Source of the DNA: Dysgonamonadaceae bacterium
GTDB lineage: Bacteria > Bacteroidota > Bacteroidia > Bacteroidales > Azobacteroidaceae
Direction: 5' to 3'
Assembly: GCA_031275735.1 (NCBI GenBank)
Contig: JAISOJ010000023.1
Coordinates: 1 to 50,213, forward strand
DNA length: 50,213 bases
Shown here: positions 16,566 through 27,200 of the stretch, piece by piece
Layout of the letters: each line of letters opens with the position of its first letter
Position numbering within the stretch: position 1 is the first letter of the stretch
The notes under the pieces: generated by a model
What the model saw: the letters and a program-made list of their open reading frames with translations, nothing else
What the model was told of the DNA's origin: nothing
Databases searched by the model: none
Position numbers and translations under genes: made by a program

Positions 16566-18599
16566 TCATATATCTGATTTTAAAATGATTTTAAAATTTC
16601 GCCCCGGCATTGGGTAACAGGTAATTACTTCAAACTGTTGATTGAGGATATTATTAACCTCTGCCGATAATTTGAATTTTGTGTTTTTATAATGAAATGA
16701 TTTCCCCAGTGTCAAATCGTGCGTGTACCAGGGCTGTTCATAATTTTCGCGGATATTTGCCGAGTTATGATACCGCTCGCCTACATAGATAAAACTGTAA
16801 TTCAAATCCCACGACTGCCACACAATATTGGCAATCGCAGAGCCGCTGTGCCGGGGAATATAATTAATTTGCCCGCCGTACCATTTTTTCTCAATCTCAT
16901 TTTTGTATTCGGTAAAATTTTGCGCTTTTTGATAAGTATAATTCAAACTCGTATTGATTTGAACGTTGGCAGGCAATTTCCATCCGATTTGCGCCGAAAC
17001 ATCCACGCCGCGAATTTCCACATAACCCAGATTTTCCATTTGCCAGCGATACAGGCTGCCGCTTCCGCTACCACCTTTCGGTGTCGCCACAATTTTGTCA
17101 ATTACCTCATTGTAATAGGCATCGGCACGGAAGTTCAAATAACCGACAATTCCTTTTTTGAAGTGTTTTTCGTACTGAAAACCAATATTATATTGTGTAG
17201 TATATTCGGGACGAAGTTTGATACTCCCAATATCCGTATAGTACAAATCGTTGAAAGTAGGCATACGGAAAATGTGTTTGTAGAATGCGCGGAAATTCAG
17301 GTTTTCGCGTTTCAGCGGTTTGTACGAGAGGAAAACCGCAGGCGTGTATTCCGATTTGTCATCAGGTTTAGCCCTGTTTTGTTTCCTGACATTTTCAAAA
17401 ACAAATGTGCTCAAAACGCTTGCCTGCGCTTTCCATCGTTGCCATTCAAAAGCCGTTGCCAACACCGCGAGCACGGTATTTCGCGTAGGATAAGGGAAAT
17501 CTACCAAGTTGGCATCAAGCGTGTTCCAAATATAATCGACCGACAAATCCAAATCCCAATTCGGCAAAATGCTGTATTTATTTGCCGTAGAAATATAAAA
17601 TTCCTGTTGCAAAAATCTATTATCAAGTAACATTAATGTGGTATCGGGATTTTGATAGCGCATATAATCGTTTGAATATTTGATATTTGTCAAAAATTCA
17701 TAGTCCTTAAACAGTCGCTTTTGAAAACTGCCCTGCACAAAAGTGTTTCTATCCCATTGCCGCTGCGAGTTTTTCCATACATTGCTCACGATAGCACCCG
17801 GAAGCCCTTTTTCCGAATCATAGAAATAGCTTTTGATATGCCACTTGCCATCGCTGCCGGTAAAACCATTGAAACCGCCTTCGAGCCGCAGGGCGTGCAC
17901 ATCGCCGTTTTTGCGAATGGCAGCCGTATCGTTGGCAATACTTCCGTCGGCATTGCGTACCGTATGGCGGAATTTGTATTTTCCCGAAGCATAAATGTAT
18001 TCGGCATTGAAAGAAGAGGACATGTTTTTGGTAATTTTCTGTTCCCACAGCACAGACGGGTTCACCAAATCGAACGAGCCGGTGCGGAAATAAGAATTGA
18101 TATTGAATTTTTTGCCGTCTGTAAATCGCGGGCGGCGGGTACGCAGATACACCGTTCCTGCCGAACCGAAATCTTTGGCAGATTGGAAAATTTCGCTTTT
18201 TTGACCGTTGTAGAGGGAAATTTCTTCGATATTATCCAGCGAGAACTTGCCTAAATCGACCGTGCCGTTTTGCGCATTACCGAGCTGGATACCGTCGTAG
18301 AAAACGCCTAAATGGTTAGTTCCCATGCTGCGGATATCCACCGTTTTCAGTCCGCCGATGCCGCCGTAATCCTTGATTTGCACGCCCGAAAAATAACGTA
18401 TGGCGTCGGCAACGGAAAAACTGCTCAACGCTTCCAATTTTTCGCCGGAAAGCCGTTGCGAAGGGATAACTTCACGATAGCGGTCGCCCAGAACAACCAC
18501 TTCGTTCAAAATTTGCGTACTGTCCAACTTGCTTTGTGCAAAAGCTATTACTGCCACAAAAAGACATACGCCTGTAAATAATATTCTTTTTAAAAACAT
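16566..18599 (-). CDS. btuB: TonB-dependent cobalamin receptor, BtuB-like
   Basis: This 677-residue outer-membrane receptor has a signal peptide ending AFAQS, a plug domain (VADAIRYFSGVQIKDYGGIGGLKTVDIRSMG ... DGIQLGNAQNGTVDL ... EEISLYNG) and a 22-strand barrel to the C-terminus. There is no N-terminal carboxypeptidase-like extension, so it is BtuB-like rather than SusC-like. The identity rests on the cobalamin riboswitch directly upstream and the BtuG-like gene downstream. It takes up B12 or other cobamides with energy from TonB, with the lipoprotein probably serving as a lid. Its stop overlaps an ATG (ATGA) that opens the repeat-encoded leader before the lipoprotein gene. Confidence 0.9.
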   Translation of the reverse strand: MFLKRILFTGVCLFVAVIAFAQSKLDSTQILNEVVVLGDRYREVIPSQRLSGEKLEALSSFSVADAIRYFSGVQIKDYGGIGGLKTVDIRSMGTNHLGVFYDGIQLGNAQNGTVDLGKFSLDNIEEISLYNGQKSEIFQSAKDFGSAGTVYLRTRRPRFTDGKKFNINSYFRTGSFDLVNPSVLWEQKITKNMSSSFNAEYIYASGKYKFRHTVRNADGSIANDTAAIRKNGDVHALRLEGGFNGFTGSDGKWHIKSYFYDSEKGLPGAIVSNVWKNSQRQWDRNTFVQGSFQKRLFKDYEFLTNIKYSNDYMRYQNPDTTLMLLDNRFLQQEFYISTANKYSILPNWDLDLSVDYIWNTLDANLVDFPYPTRNTVLAVLATAFEWQRWKAQASVLSTFVFENVRKQNRAKPDDKSEYTPAVFLSYKPLKRENLNFRAFYKHIFRMPTFNDLYYTDIGSIKLRPEYTTQYNIGFQYEKHFKKGIVGYLNFRADAYYNEVIDKIVATPKGGSGSGSLYRWQMENLGYVEIRGVDVSAQIGWKLPANVQINTSLNYTYQKAQNFTEYKNEIEKKWYGGQINYIPRHSGSAIANIVWQSWDLNYSFIYVGERYHNSANIRENYEQPWYTHDLTLGKSFHYKNTKFKLSAEVNNILNQQFEVITCYPMPGRNFKIILKSDI

Positions 18600-18630
18600 A
18601 AAAAGCCGTTTAAATCGTTATTAAACAGCC
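18600..18630 (-). terminator. Terminator-like hairpin abutting the btuB start codon
   Basis: On the minus strand GCTGTTTAA (18629-18621) pairs with TTAAACGGC (18613-18605) around a 7-base loop, followed by TTTTT and then directly by the btuB ATG. One pair is G-T. Stem plus T run is the form of an intrinsic terminator, and its position just after the cobalamin riboswitch suggests that it is the expression platform. It could instead hide the translation start. Confidence 0.6.
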
Positions 18631-18723
18631 TTCAAACAATAAAAAACGGTGATAAACACGACAAAAAACCTTGCCTTTGTTTGTCGCCGGCTTCATTCCT
18701 CGAAAGCCTTAAACTGTCTATTT

Positions 18724-18902
18724 TGGCAGGTCTTCTGACTTACTCTTGTGCGAAACGCCTTCCCGGTTTCCCAGTGGCTTAAGTCTTGTTTCGCTTATTT
18801 CTCAATTCGTAATTGAAGTAGAGCTTACAGCAGCGGGTCTGTTCAGGATTTTCACCTGATTCCCTTTTCAATGCTTTTCCCGAAAGGGAACAGCATCACC
18901 AA
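18724..18902 (-). ncRNA. Cobalamin riboswitch
   Basis: On the minus strand the segment contains the conserved core of the B12 aptamer: GGTGATGCTGTTCCC at the 5' end, an AATCAGGTGAAAATCCTG-type stretch, CCCGCTGCTGTAAGC, then the B12-box region GCCACTGGGAAACCGGGAAGGCG, closing with AGTCAGAAGACCTGCC. It lies in the leader of the btuB operon. Binding of adenosylcobalamin or related cobamides should reduce expression of the four genes downstream. Confidence 0.95.
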
Positions 18903-18914
18903 AAATTTCGAGTG

Positions 18915-18922
18915 CAAAGATA
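18915..18922 (-). promoter_or_regulatory. -7 box (TATCTTTG) of the btuB operon
   Basis: The minus strand reads TATCTTTGC, an exact TAnnTTTG match. Transcription would begin a few bases downstream, at the 5' edge of the riboswitch, which supports both calls. A TTG lies 24 bases upstream, farther than the usual 19-20. Confidence 0.65.
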
Positions 18923-19202
18923 TTACTTTTTTCTGATATGAATTCGCAAGAAGTATGAGAAAAAGTTTTCAACTGCTTAAAATTACCAATTCCTTTATAT
19001 TCATTTGACAATAAATTTAGGTAAAAATAATTTGTAATTTTTTTGAATATTCAAAAAAATTATTTTATATCTGCGATTAAATATAAAAAATGGCCTAAAA
19101 AATAGCGCAAAAATACGTGTATTTTAATTGAAAAAATCGTTTAGTTTATCCGTTTTTATGAAATTTCGACCGTTTAGAAAAGACATCCGAATAAAGTGAC
19201 GC

Positions 19203-19290
19203 GCTCTCATTTTCGGTCGGGACCTTATCCCTTAAGTTTTGAGAGTCAAGGTAAGGTAGTCGAGAACCTCATAAAGCCAATGAGCGTTTT
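19203..19290 (+). other. Structured intergenic segment upstream of the Rhs locus
   Basis: In the 447-base gap between the btuB promoter and the Rhs locus lies a nested palindrome. CGCTC(T)CATT (about 19203-19211) pairs with AATGAGCG (19279-19286), enclosing ACCTTATCCCTT paired with AAGGTAAGGT (19222-19257). A T-rich run follows at about 19298-19305. It could be an RNA leader, an attenuator or a small RNA. GC content is higher than in the AT-rich surroundings. No clear TAnnTTTG box was found for the plus-strand genes. Confidence 0.4.
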
Positions 19291-19369
19291 GTCCGCGTTT
19301 TTTTTATGTGCGTATTAAGAATGATCAGGGACAAGTAAAATTGTTTAAAATTTTAAAAATGAATTACTT

Positions 19370-20500
19370 ATGAAAAAGACAAATGTTATATTTCTATTAT
19401 TATTATTGAGCTTTCCGGCTTTTGTGCCGGCTCAGTACGGCTTGCAATCAGGATTAAATATGTTCAGGCCGGAAGATGTAATCGTTAAACAACAAGTAGA
19501 ATATAAGGAACCTGGACGGACAGGAGCAAACGTCCTCTGGGATTTCAGCCGGCTCAATGTTGTCAATGACGAATATGAATTGGTTTATTCTGCTTATAAT
19601 GACACGGTTATTATCGGAACGGAACATTTAACCGCTTATCATTATGCCCTACAAAACGATTCTTTGCTGTTGTGGGGATTTGAGAATCAAACGACAAAAC
19701 TGCGTAATGTACAACCGGAACTGCTTCTGAAATTTCCGTTCCATTACGGCGATACAACCTACAGTTACTATTATGCGCACGGCAAATACGGCAACCGCTT
19801 GGAGTTGGACGCGATGGGAAGTCTTGAAACCGTAGCGGATTCCTACGGCATGATGATTCTTCCCAGTAAGGATACGCTCAAACAGGTATTGCGTACCCGC
19901 ACACTGAAATACATCGCAGAAGATACCCGGCCGATTGGCGATAATTATTACGAAAAAATGGAGCATCCGCTGAATCTGTCTTCCGACAGTATCCGTTTCC
20001 GCATTCAAAATGATTCGGTGGTTTTTGTTGTAGAAACCTTCCGCTGGTACGAAAAAGGCTACCGCTATCCGGTATTCGAAACTGTCCGGAGTTGGGAACA
20101 ATATTCCGGCACAGCGGATTACGAATTTTTGGCAACGGCTTTCTTCTACCCTCCGCAAGAACATTATTACTTGGAGGAGGATGCGGATAATCTCGCACTG
20201 TTAGCCAATGAAGAAAATAATGTTACGGATCCGTGGGCAGGATTGAACTACGATTTGTATCCCAACCCGGTAAAGAACGTCAACCTGAATGTGGAGATAT
20301 ACCTGCCGAAAAACGCTCAGGGTGTTCTCCTTCAATTGCGCAACACAATGGGCTTGATCGTTTTAGATCAAAATTTGGGTGCATATCCTGAAGGGATGCA
20401 TAGTTTTCAAGTCGATACATGGAACCTGCCGGTTGGCAATTATATCCTGGATATCTGGTTGGATGAAAAATTAATCAGTGAAATAATCATGAAACGATGA
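19370..20500 (+). CDS. T9SS-sorted exported protein, first gene of the Rhs locus
   Basis: This 376-residue protein has a signal peptide (1-21, ending VPAQ) and a T9SS sorting domain at about 300-376 (YDLYPNPVKNVNLNVEIYLPK ... LPVGNYILDIWLDEKLISEIIMKR). The body is beta-rich with repeated aromatic strands (YELVYSAYNDTVI, LLLWGFENQ, FRWYEKGYRYPVFETVRSWEQ) and matches no family I recognise. Its stop overlaps an ATG (ATGA) opening the leader of the next gene. Since it alone in the locus has a sorting signal, I infer that it may anchor or escort the downstream Rhs proteins; this is a hypothesis from gene order. Confidence 0.8.
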   Translation: MKKTNVIFLLLLLSFPAFVPAQYGLQSGLNMFRPEDVIVKQQVEYKEPGRTGANVLWDFSRLNVVNDEYELVYSAYNDTVIIGTEHLTAYHYALQNDSLLLWGFENQTTKLRNVQPELLLKFPFHYGDTTYSYYYAHGKYGNRLELDAMGSLETVADSYGMMILPSKDTLKQVLRTRTLKYIAEDTRPIGDNYYEKMEHPLNLSSDSIRFRIQNDSVVFVVETFRWYEKGYRYPVFETVRSWEQYSGTADYEFLATAFFYPPQEHYYLEEDADNLALLANEENNVTDPWAGLNYDLYPNPVKNVNLNVEIYLPKNAQGVLLQLRNTMGLIVLDQNLGAYPEGMHSFQVDTWNLPVGNYILDIWLDEKLISEIIMKR

Positions 20501-20529
20501 AAAGGTTTACTAATAAAAAATTACACAGT

Positions 20530-20619
20530 ATGAAACATTCATGTTTAGCAAACGCCCAAGAGCATGAAAATGCGTATTCGTTTACTCGTCAACTTGTTTA
20601 CTCGTTAACTTATTTACAT
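20530..20619 (+). repeat. Leader repeat (MKHSC...YSFTRQLV) before the Rhs shell gene
   Basis: The spacer encodes, in frame with the next gene, MKHSC then QEH.N.YSFTRQLVYS, and is closely similar at DNA level to the minus-strand segment 16569-16501 in front of the BtuG-like gene; ATGAAACATTCATGT opens both but for the last base. Only one to one-and-a-half copies of the 24-bp GTTTACTCGTCAACTT-type unit are present here. In both places an ATGA overlap with the preceding stop lies upstream and the real signal peptide starts downstream. Confidence 0.8.
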
Positions 20620-21717
20620 ATGAAAAAGCTCTTAATTACTATTGCCTGTCTATTCGGATTTGTTGCTTTGCTTCATTCGCAGCAAGAATCCATTCAACGC
20701 TTGGGCATCAAATCGCCGGAAGTGGCTGCATTTGAGCGGCTGGGCGAAATCCCTGTTGATATTTACACCGGAGTTCCCAAAATTTCCATTCCGATTTATA
20801 CCGTCAGGTCGGGCGATATAGAACTGCCTATCACATTGGATTATCATGCAGTTGCAATCAAAGTAGACCAGGAAGCTACCTGGGTAGGATTGAATTGGAT
20901 ATTGAATGCGGGAGGGGTTGTTTCCACACAAAGGACCTCCATTTATCTGAAACCTGATGTTACCGATGAAGATTGGAAATCTCTATATTCAAAATATAAC
21001 TATTCTGTCGGATATAACCCCGATATTGACCAAACTTATTATCTAGCTGGAAATCACGGCGGAATGCCCAGTAGTTACGGTTATAATTTATTTGACTGTG
21101 AAAACCGGGATTACGATATTCCCCGGGGATTATCAGAAGTGCTTGTTAAAAGACAAGGAGGTGAGTCGCAATTGTTTAGAGCCAACTTTGCAAATAAAAG
21201 CTTTAAATTTGTTTATCATCGCTTGCAAAACAGGTTTATTGTCGTGGGTAAAGATGAAAAAGTAAAAATATCCGGTGGCGTCAGTTGTTTTGGGTGTAGC
21301 GCTTATATTAGTAATATAACAGACGCTAATGGCGTTAAATACTATTTCACTGAAACTGAGGTCAATTCTACAAGTTATAATAATTACGCACCGGCAGCGG
21401 TCGCTCATTATCTGACAGGGCTTACTTCACCTTCAGGCAGTACTATTACATTAAGTTATAAAAAATACGATGGAATCAAGAATCTAGCTACAGTGTCGCA
21501 AAAAATATATAACGGCCATAGGGGGAAATGTTCCAGTTGTGTAGAAACAAACATTACTTCCGCGCCAACCATATATAATTCGTACTTGCATGAAATTAAA
21601 GCGGATAATGTGGTTGTTCGTTTCAATGTAGGAAGCAGGATTGATATGAGGGGAGATCCCAAAAGTTGGAAAGCATCAATATTTATCGTAAGGAAAGCGA
21701 CAATTCGGAAACGTTGA
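20620..21717 (+). pseudogene. Rhs shell protein, N-terminal part (frame lost near 21664)
   Basis: The chosen ATG gives a signal peptide (MKKLLITIACLFGFVALLHSQ); a longer start at 20497 overlaps the previous stop but adds the repeat-encoded leader. The protein continues with a sequence typical of large Bacteroidetes Rhs-associated proteins (GEIPVDIYTGVPKISIPIYTVRSGDIELPITLDYHA ... WVGLNWILNAGGVVSTQ). The frame stops at 21717 in unrelated residues (SIFIVRKATIRKR). In the frame one base back, LESINIYRKESDNSETLIKTIRF continues the protein naturally. One missing A in the AAAA run at 21661-21664 explains the break. Either a sequencing indel or a true mutation would do this. Confidence 0.8.
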
Positions 21718-24215
21718 TAAAAACCATTCGTTTCAATTACGAATATTTTGGACAAAATACAACCGGCGGTAATACGATTTATGACACATATTTTCCAAAC
21801 CATTTACCCCAATACAATCAATACTATAATGATGACGTGATTTATAAACGCCTGAAATTAACTTCCATTCAGGAAGAAGTAGTTAACGAGCAAGGACAAA
21901 CAAAGAAGTTACCGCCCTATCAATTTAATTATTCCGGTACGCCGCCTGCCAAAAGCTCTGCGGCTGTTGATTACTGGGGCTTTTATAACGGACAGGAAAA
22001 TGAAAGCAAATATCCGGAAACCGGACACTTTAACGATCGTGCAATAGGGCATATCTTAATTCCTAACCCAACAACCATTGAAGAAAATAGTACAAATGCA
22101 CATCCTTCCGATTTGATAAATATGGCATGGGCAAACAGGAAGTTTAATCCAAATACTGTTTCCTCGGGTATGTTGTCAGGTATTACTTATCCTACCGGAG
22201 CAACTACCTCATTCTCTTTCGAACCCCATGAATTTACCAATTATGAATATACCGATCTGGGTGTTTCCGATACGGGTGTTCCCGATACAGAAACTCTTGG
22301 AGCTATTTATTATTCGGATGTGAACGGTTCTTGGCCGGAAGAAAGGCATATTCCTAAAGAATTCTGGATCTATCAGGATACAGACGTAACTATTAAGGTT
22401 CATTTCAAGAAATCTTTCGTAAAGTCATGGAAAGATATGTTAGATGCGACAGCAAGCCTGTTTGTCTATCCAAATACAACGGAATCTAACGGAAATTACA
22501 CGCTCCACACCCAATGGAAACTATCGGAAATGGATGCGAAGGACGAAAACAACAACATTGAACTGACTGAAACAATAAATCTTCCCGCCGGCGAGTACCG
22601 TATTGAAGCTTTTCATTCTGTGCCGCAAACCGATCCTATAAACGATCCAGACTTTAGGGGCGAAACTTATGTCCATATGAGAGTTTCAACAACTCGAACC
22701 CCTTCGAATAGTACAAAATACAAAGGAGCCGGAGTAAGGATAAAAAAAATAAAACAGGATCGTACAGTTACGGAATATAGATACAATAATGAAAACGGAA
22801 GTACGTCAGGGGTTTTAATGTCGCCGATAAAATATGCACAACTAAAATCGGCAATTCTTCAAGATTCGGAAATGTACAGAAATCCTCAAGGTGGTTATCA
22901 ATCTCCTTCTAGGGCGAAAACTTTTACCTATTGGCTGCAGGGTTCGGACAATATGGTCCCTGCTTATGAAAACAAAATGGGATATGGCAGGGTGGAGGTT
23001 CATACAAAAGGTAATAGTATGAGCATAGAAAAGAACGGTAAAATAGTCTATGAGTATTGGAACAAAAAACACACTCCGTTCTCCGATTTTTTTCGTCCTT
23101 TGGAAGATCCTCGAAATGGTAACCTTCTGAAAGAATCGGTTTACGATATATCCGGTAAATTGATAAAAGAAATCAATAATACGTATCAGATACTGGATAA
23201 GGAATCTTTCCTGATTAATGCCGTGGCAGAAGATATTTATGAGGGGCCTAATGGACCTTGCGTCACAATGAGTTATTTCCCTCACAATTTATATGCAGAT
23301 GCTTGCCCTACAGGTAGAATGTTGCTATACTTATATCGTTCGACAAAATACTGGATAGAATTAACCGGACGCACGGAAAAATTGTTTGCCGGTAGTGATT
23401 CAATCGTTAATACTACAACTTATACCTATAATCCTTCGAATCTCTCCTTATATTCTGTCAGTCAAAAAATGAAAGATAACGAATACGATGTGACTTATTT
23501 CACTTATCCGACGGATTATAAATATACCGGCGAAAATTATCCGGCGAAATTAGTAAATAAAAATATCGTGAACGTTCCGATAGAAATTGTAAAAGGAATA
23601 GAAAAAGGGAACGATGTGCTTATTACATCGGGAGTTGTCAACAAATACGACGATTACGGGAATTTGATTGAAAACCTGAATTTGGATATAAAAGAACCGG
23701 TCGCTCTCGGCAGTTTCAAGTTTTCCAACAAAAGCAAAAAAGGCATACTCCCCAACAGCACGACCGACTCTACAAGTTATGCATTACATTCGGGCTATGT
23801 TTCCAAGGCTACATGCAGTTATGCAGATGGTAACCCTATATATATCAACAAAAAAGACGCCTATAAGGTAGTTTATCTTTGGGGATACCGGAAACAATAT
23901 CCGGTGGCCAAGATAGAAGACGTTACCTACGACCAGGTCGAAGCTGTTTTGGGACAAACCTTGATAGACAGGATAGCAAACGCCGCTACTTTTTCCGGCG
24001 CCGACTTGACGTCTGTCAATAATCTTCGGATGACATTGACTGCCGCACGGGTTACAACCTATACCTACATCCCTTTGGTCGGTATGCAAACCATGAGAGA
24101 TCCGCGCGGCGTAAAAACAAGTTATTTCTACGACGCTTTCGGCCGCCTGCAAGCCGTGAAGAATGAAAACGATAAAACTATTGAGATGAACGAATATCAT
24201 TATAAAGACCAATAA
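21666..24215 (+). pseudogene. Rhs shell protein, C-terminal part (continuation after frameshift)
   Basis: These 849 residues continue the frame broken at 21661-21664. They include beta-rich segments (PPYQFNYSGTPPAKSSAAVDYWGFYNGQ, MLSGITYPTGATTSFSFEPHEF, GAGVRIKKIKQDRTVTEYRY) and a C-terminus with YD-type repeats (GVKTSYFYDAFGRLQAVKNEND ... NEYHYKDQ). Together with the upstream part the intact protein would have about 1200 residues. It ends in a YD repeat and the next gene opens with more YD-type sequence after 11 bases, so the two proteins look like halves of one Rhs cocoon. The apparent start here is a TTG in the middle of the reading frame, so it is not a natural start. Confidence 0.8.
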
Positions 24216-24226
24216 AAAGAACAGTC

Positions 24227-27200
24227 ATGAAAAAACAGGTATATATAATCATATTGTCGCTGATTGCAATTCTTGATTTAATTGCTCAATCGGTTGACAA
24301 AAATTACATCAAGACAAGCGTCTATCTGGACAATACGGAAACAAGCGCTTTGAAAACCGTCCATTATTTCGACGGCTTGGGACGCCCGGTGCAAACCGTA
24401 CAACAGAATGTGGGACCGGCCAACAATAACCAGGACTTGATAACCGTACAGGAATATGACTATTGGGGTCGCGAATCGAAAACATGGTTACCGTTATACA
24501 GGACAAGCAATACAGGAAATTACTATGGCGGCATCATTCCCAATGATGCAAAAAGTCAATACGGCAATGACGCATTTGCTTATTCCGAAATACTTTATGA
24601 AGCCTCGCCTCTGAACCGGATTAGAAAACAGTATGGACCCGGACAGGCGTGGAGAACGGGAAGCGGTCATCCCGTCGCGACGGATTACCTGGTAAATAAC
24701 GCTTCTTATCCCTGCGGTTATTTCTATGTTTCCGGCGACAACCTGGTAAGCAAAGGTTACTACGCTAACGGCAGTTTAACGGTAACAAAAACGACGGATG
24801 AAGACGGTAATATATCTTACGAATTTACGGACAAATGGAATCGAGTAGTCCTGCAAAGACAGATGAACAAAACAATCCCTCACAATACTTACCTGGTATA
24901 TGACGACAGGGGTAATTTACGCTTTGTATTGCCGCCTGCGGCATCGGATTCCCTGCTCACTTTGGCGCAAACGACTTACAATCCCTCCGCTAACACGGCA
25001 TTGAAAAATTACGCCTACATTTACAAATACGATCACCGGAAACGTTGTACGGAAAAAAAACTGCCTGGAGCCGATCCCGTATTTTATGTTTATGATAAGG
25101 CCGACCGCTTGATTTTTTATCAGGACGGCGAACAACGATCGGACAGCAGCTGGGTTTTCATTAAATACGATGCCTCGAACAGGATAATCCTTACCGGCGT
25201 TTGGAAAAAAAGTCGAAAAACACAAGCAAATTTGGTTAGTCAATTTCAAAACACGTTCGCTACAGAAGGGGTTTCCACGGCAGGAGCTTACGGCTATACG
25301 TGGAATACCTTATCGGGAGTGTCCGGCAGTATGGTGTTGCAAGCCAACTACTACGATAATTCGGATAACTTTCTGAATACACTGGACGCCGCCACCAAAG
25401 GGAAAGTATCTTATGCCACTCTTTCGGGTTACGACACAAGATATGCCAACAGCAGCTTTCCGCTCACTTGGTCGAAAGGTTTGCTGGTAGGAACCCGTGT
25501 CAAGATGTTGGACGATACCTCAAAAGAAATCGTTACCGCCTTTTATTACAACGCTAAAGGCAGGGTGGTGCAGCAAAAATCGACGAATCTACAGGGCGGG
25601 AGCGAAGCGGAATATGTTGCTTACTCTTTTACCGGTAAACCGAAAAAAACGCAAAAAGTGCATACGGCTACCGGTAAACCTGCGATTACGGAAGTCTATA
25701 CTTATGCCTACGATCACGCCGACCGGCTAACCACAACCAAGTATAAATTGGACAATAATGCAGAGATTACGTTATCTACCCTGTCGTATGATAATTTCGG
25801 CAGGGTAAATGAAAAGAAACTGCATGGAGGAAAAGAAACAATCGCTTACACTTACAATATTCGTAGCTGGCTAAAAACGATTAATTCCGCCCATTTCAAC
25901 GAAAAACTGTATTATCACGAATCGTATGCAGGCAATGTAACGGCCTATAACGGTAATATTTCGACAACGTATTCACAGTGGACAATTTCAGAAAGAGAAT
26001 TTTTTATGCGTGGGTATGTTTATACTTACGACGGATTAAACCGCTTGACTAAAGCGCAGTATTTTGAAAATTCTACCAAAAGCAGTTTTTTTAATGAGGA
26101 ATTGGTCTACGACAAACAGGGCAATATAATTGAGTTGAAACGTAACGCTCCGGTTTCGCCGGGAAGCACAACCTATACGACCGAACAATTATATTTACAT
26201 TATACAGGCAATCAGTTGAAAGCTACCGGTACCCAGCCGGGCGTTTTCACTGCGGCTACCCTGAATACATACAATAAAAACGGCAGTATGACGGCATATT
26301 CGAGGTTTAAAATTCCCGAAATCCGATACAATGTATTAAATTTACCGGATAAAATAAAGTTTGGCGTAGGCCATACGATTCAAAACAGTTATGATGCTTT
26401 GGGAGTGAAAAGAAAAACGGAACATATCACAGTGGAAAACAGGATGGTTGTCGGTATAGCTTCGGCGAAAGACGTCTTGCCGTCGGCGCTTGATGCAGCC
26501 ATACCTACCTCATCTCCTGCTTCTTCGTCCGCTTCATCATCATCTTCCGCCGCTTCGGCTCCGGCTGCTGCCATATACGCAACGGTTGTCGATAAAACCG
26601 TAACCGATTATTGCGGAAATATTATTTACGAAAACGGCAATCTGAAATACATCCTGAATCCGGAAGGTTACGTAACAAAAAGCGGAAGTACGCCGGTTTA
26701 CAACTACTATCTGAAAGACCATCTGGGCAACAACAGGGTAGTAACGTCGGTCAACGGCAGCAACTATACGGTTATTCAGAAAACGGATTATTATCCTTTC
26801 GGCAAGCCTTATCCCGACGCACTCAATCCGGAACGCCAACCCTACAAATTCGGCGGGAAGGAATACGACGAAATGCACGGGCTGAACTGGTACGATTTTC
26901 ATGCACGCTACTACTCCGATATCATCCTCAGTTTCCTGACAATGGACCCGATGGCGGAAAAATATTACTGGATTTCCCCGTATGCGTACTGCTTGAATAA
27001 TCCGGTAAGATTTACCGACCCATTCGGAATGGATGTTTGGGAAATCAATAATCTTGGTGAAATAACAAAGCACATAAAAGACAAAACGCAAGATGCATTT
27101 TATATGGTTGCAAAGGATGCAGATGGGAATTATCAACGCACATTTACTACCGATATGGATGGTAATAAAAATTACAATTCTATTTCGTTTGAATATGGAA

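Noticed and set aside
16384-16569. N-terminal 62 residues as part of the BtuG-like protein
   Set aside because: They are encoded by the tandem repeat and would place the lipoprotein signal internally; the start at 16383 gives a normal lipoprotein.
16719-17630. Long plus-strand frame of 303 codons opposite btuB
   Set aside because: It is fully antisense to the receptor gene, has no family resemblance and reflects codon bias of the true gene.
21655-21670. Programmed -1 frameshifting in the Rhs shell gene
   Set aside because: The CCCAAAA heptamer is not in the phase required for simultaneous slippage and no downstream stem or pseudoknot is evident; a one-base indel is simpler.
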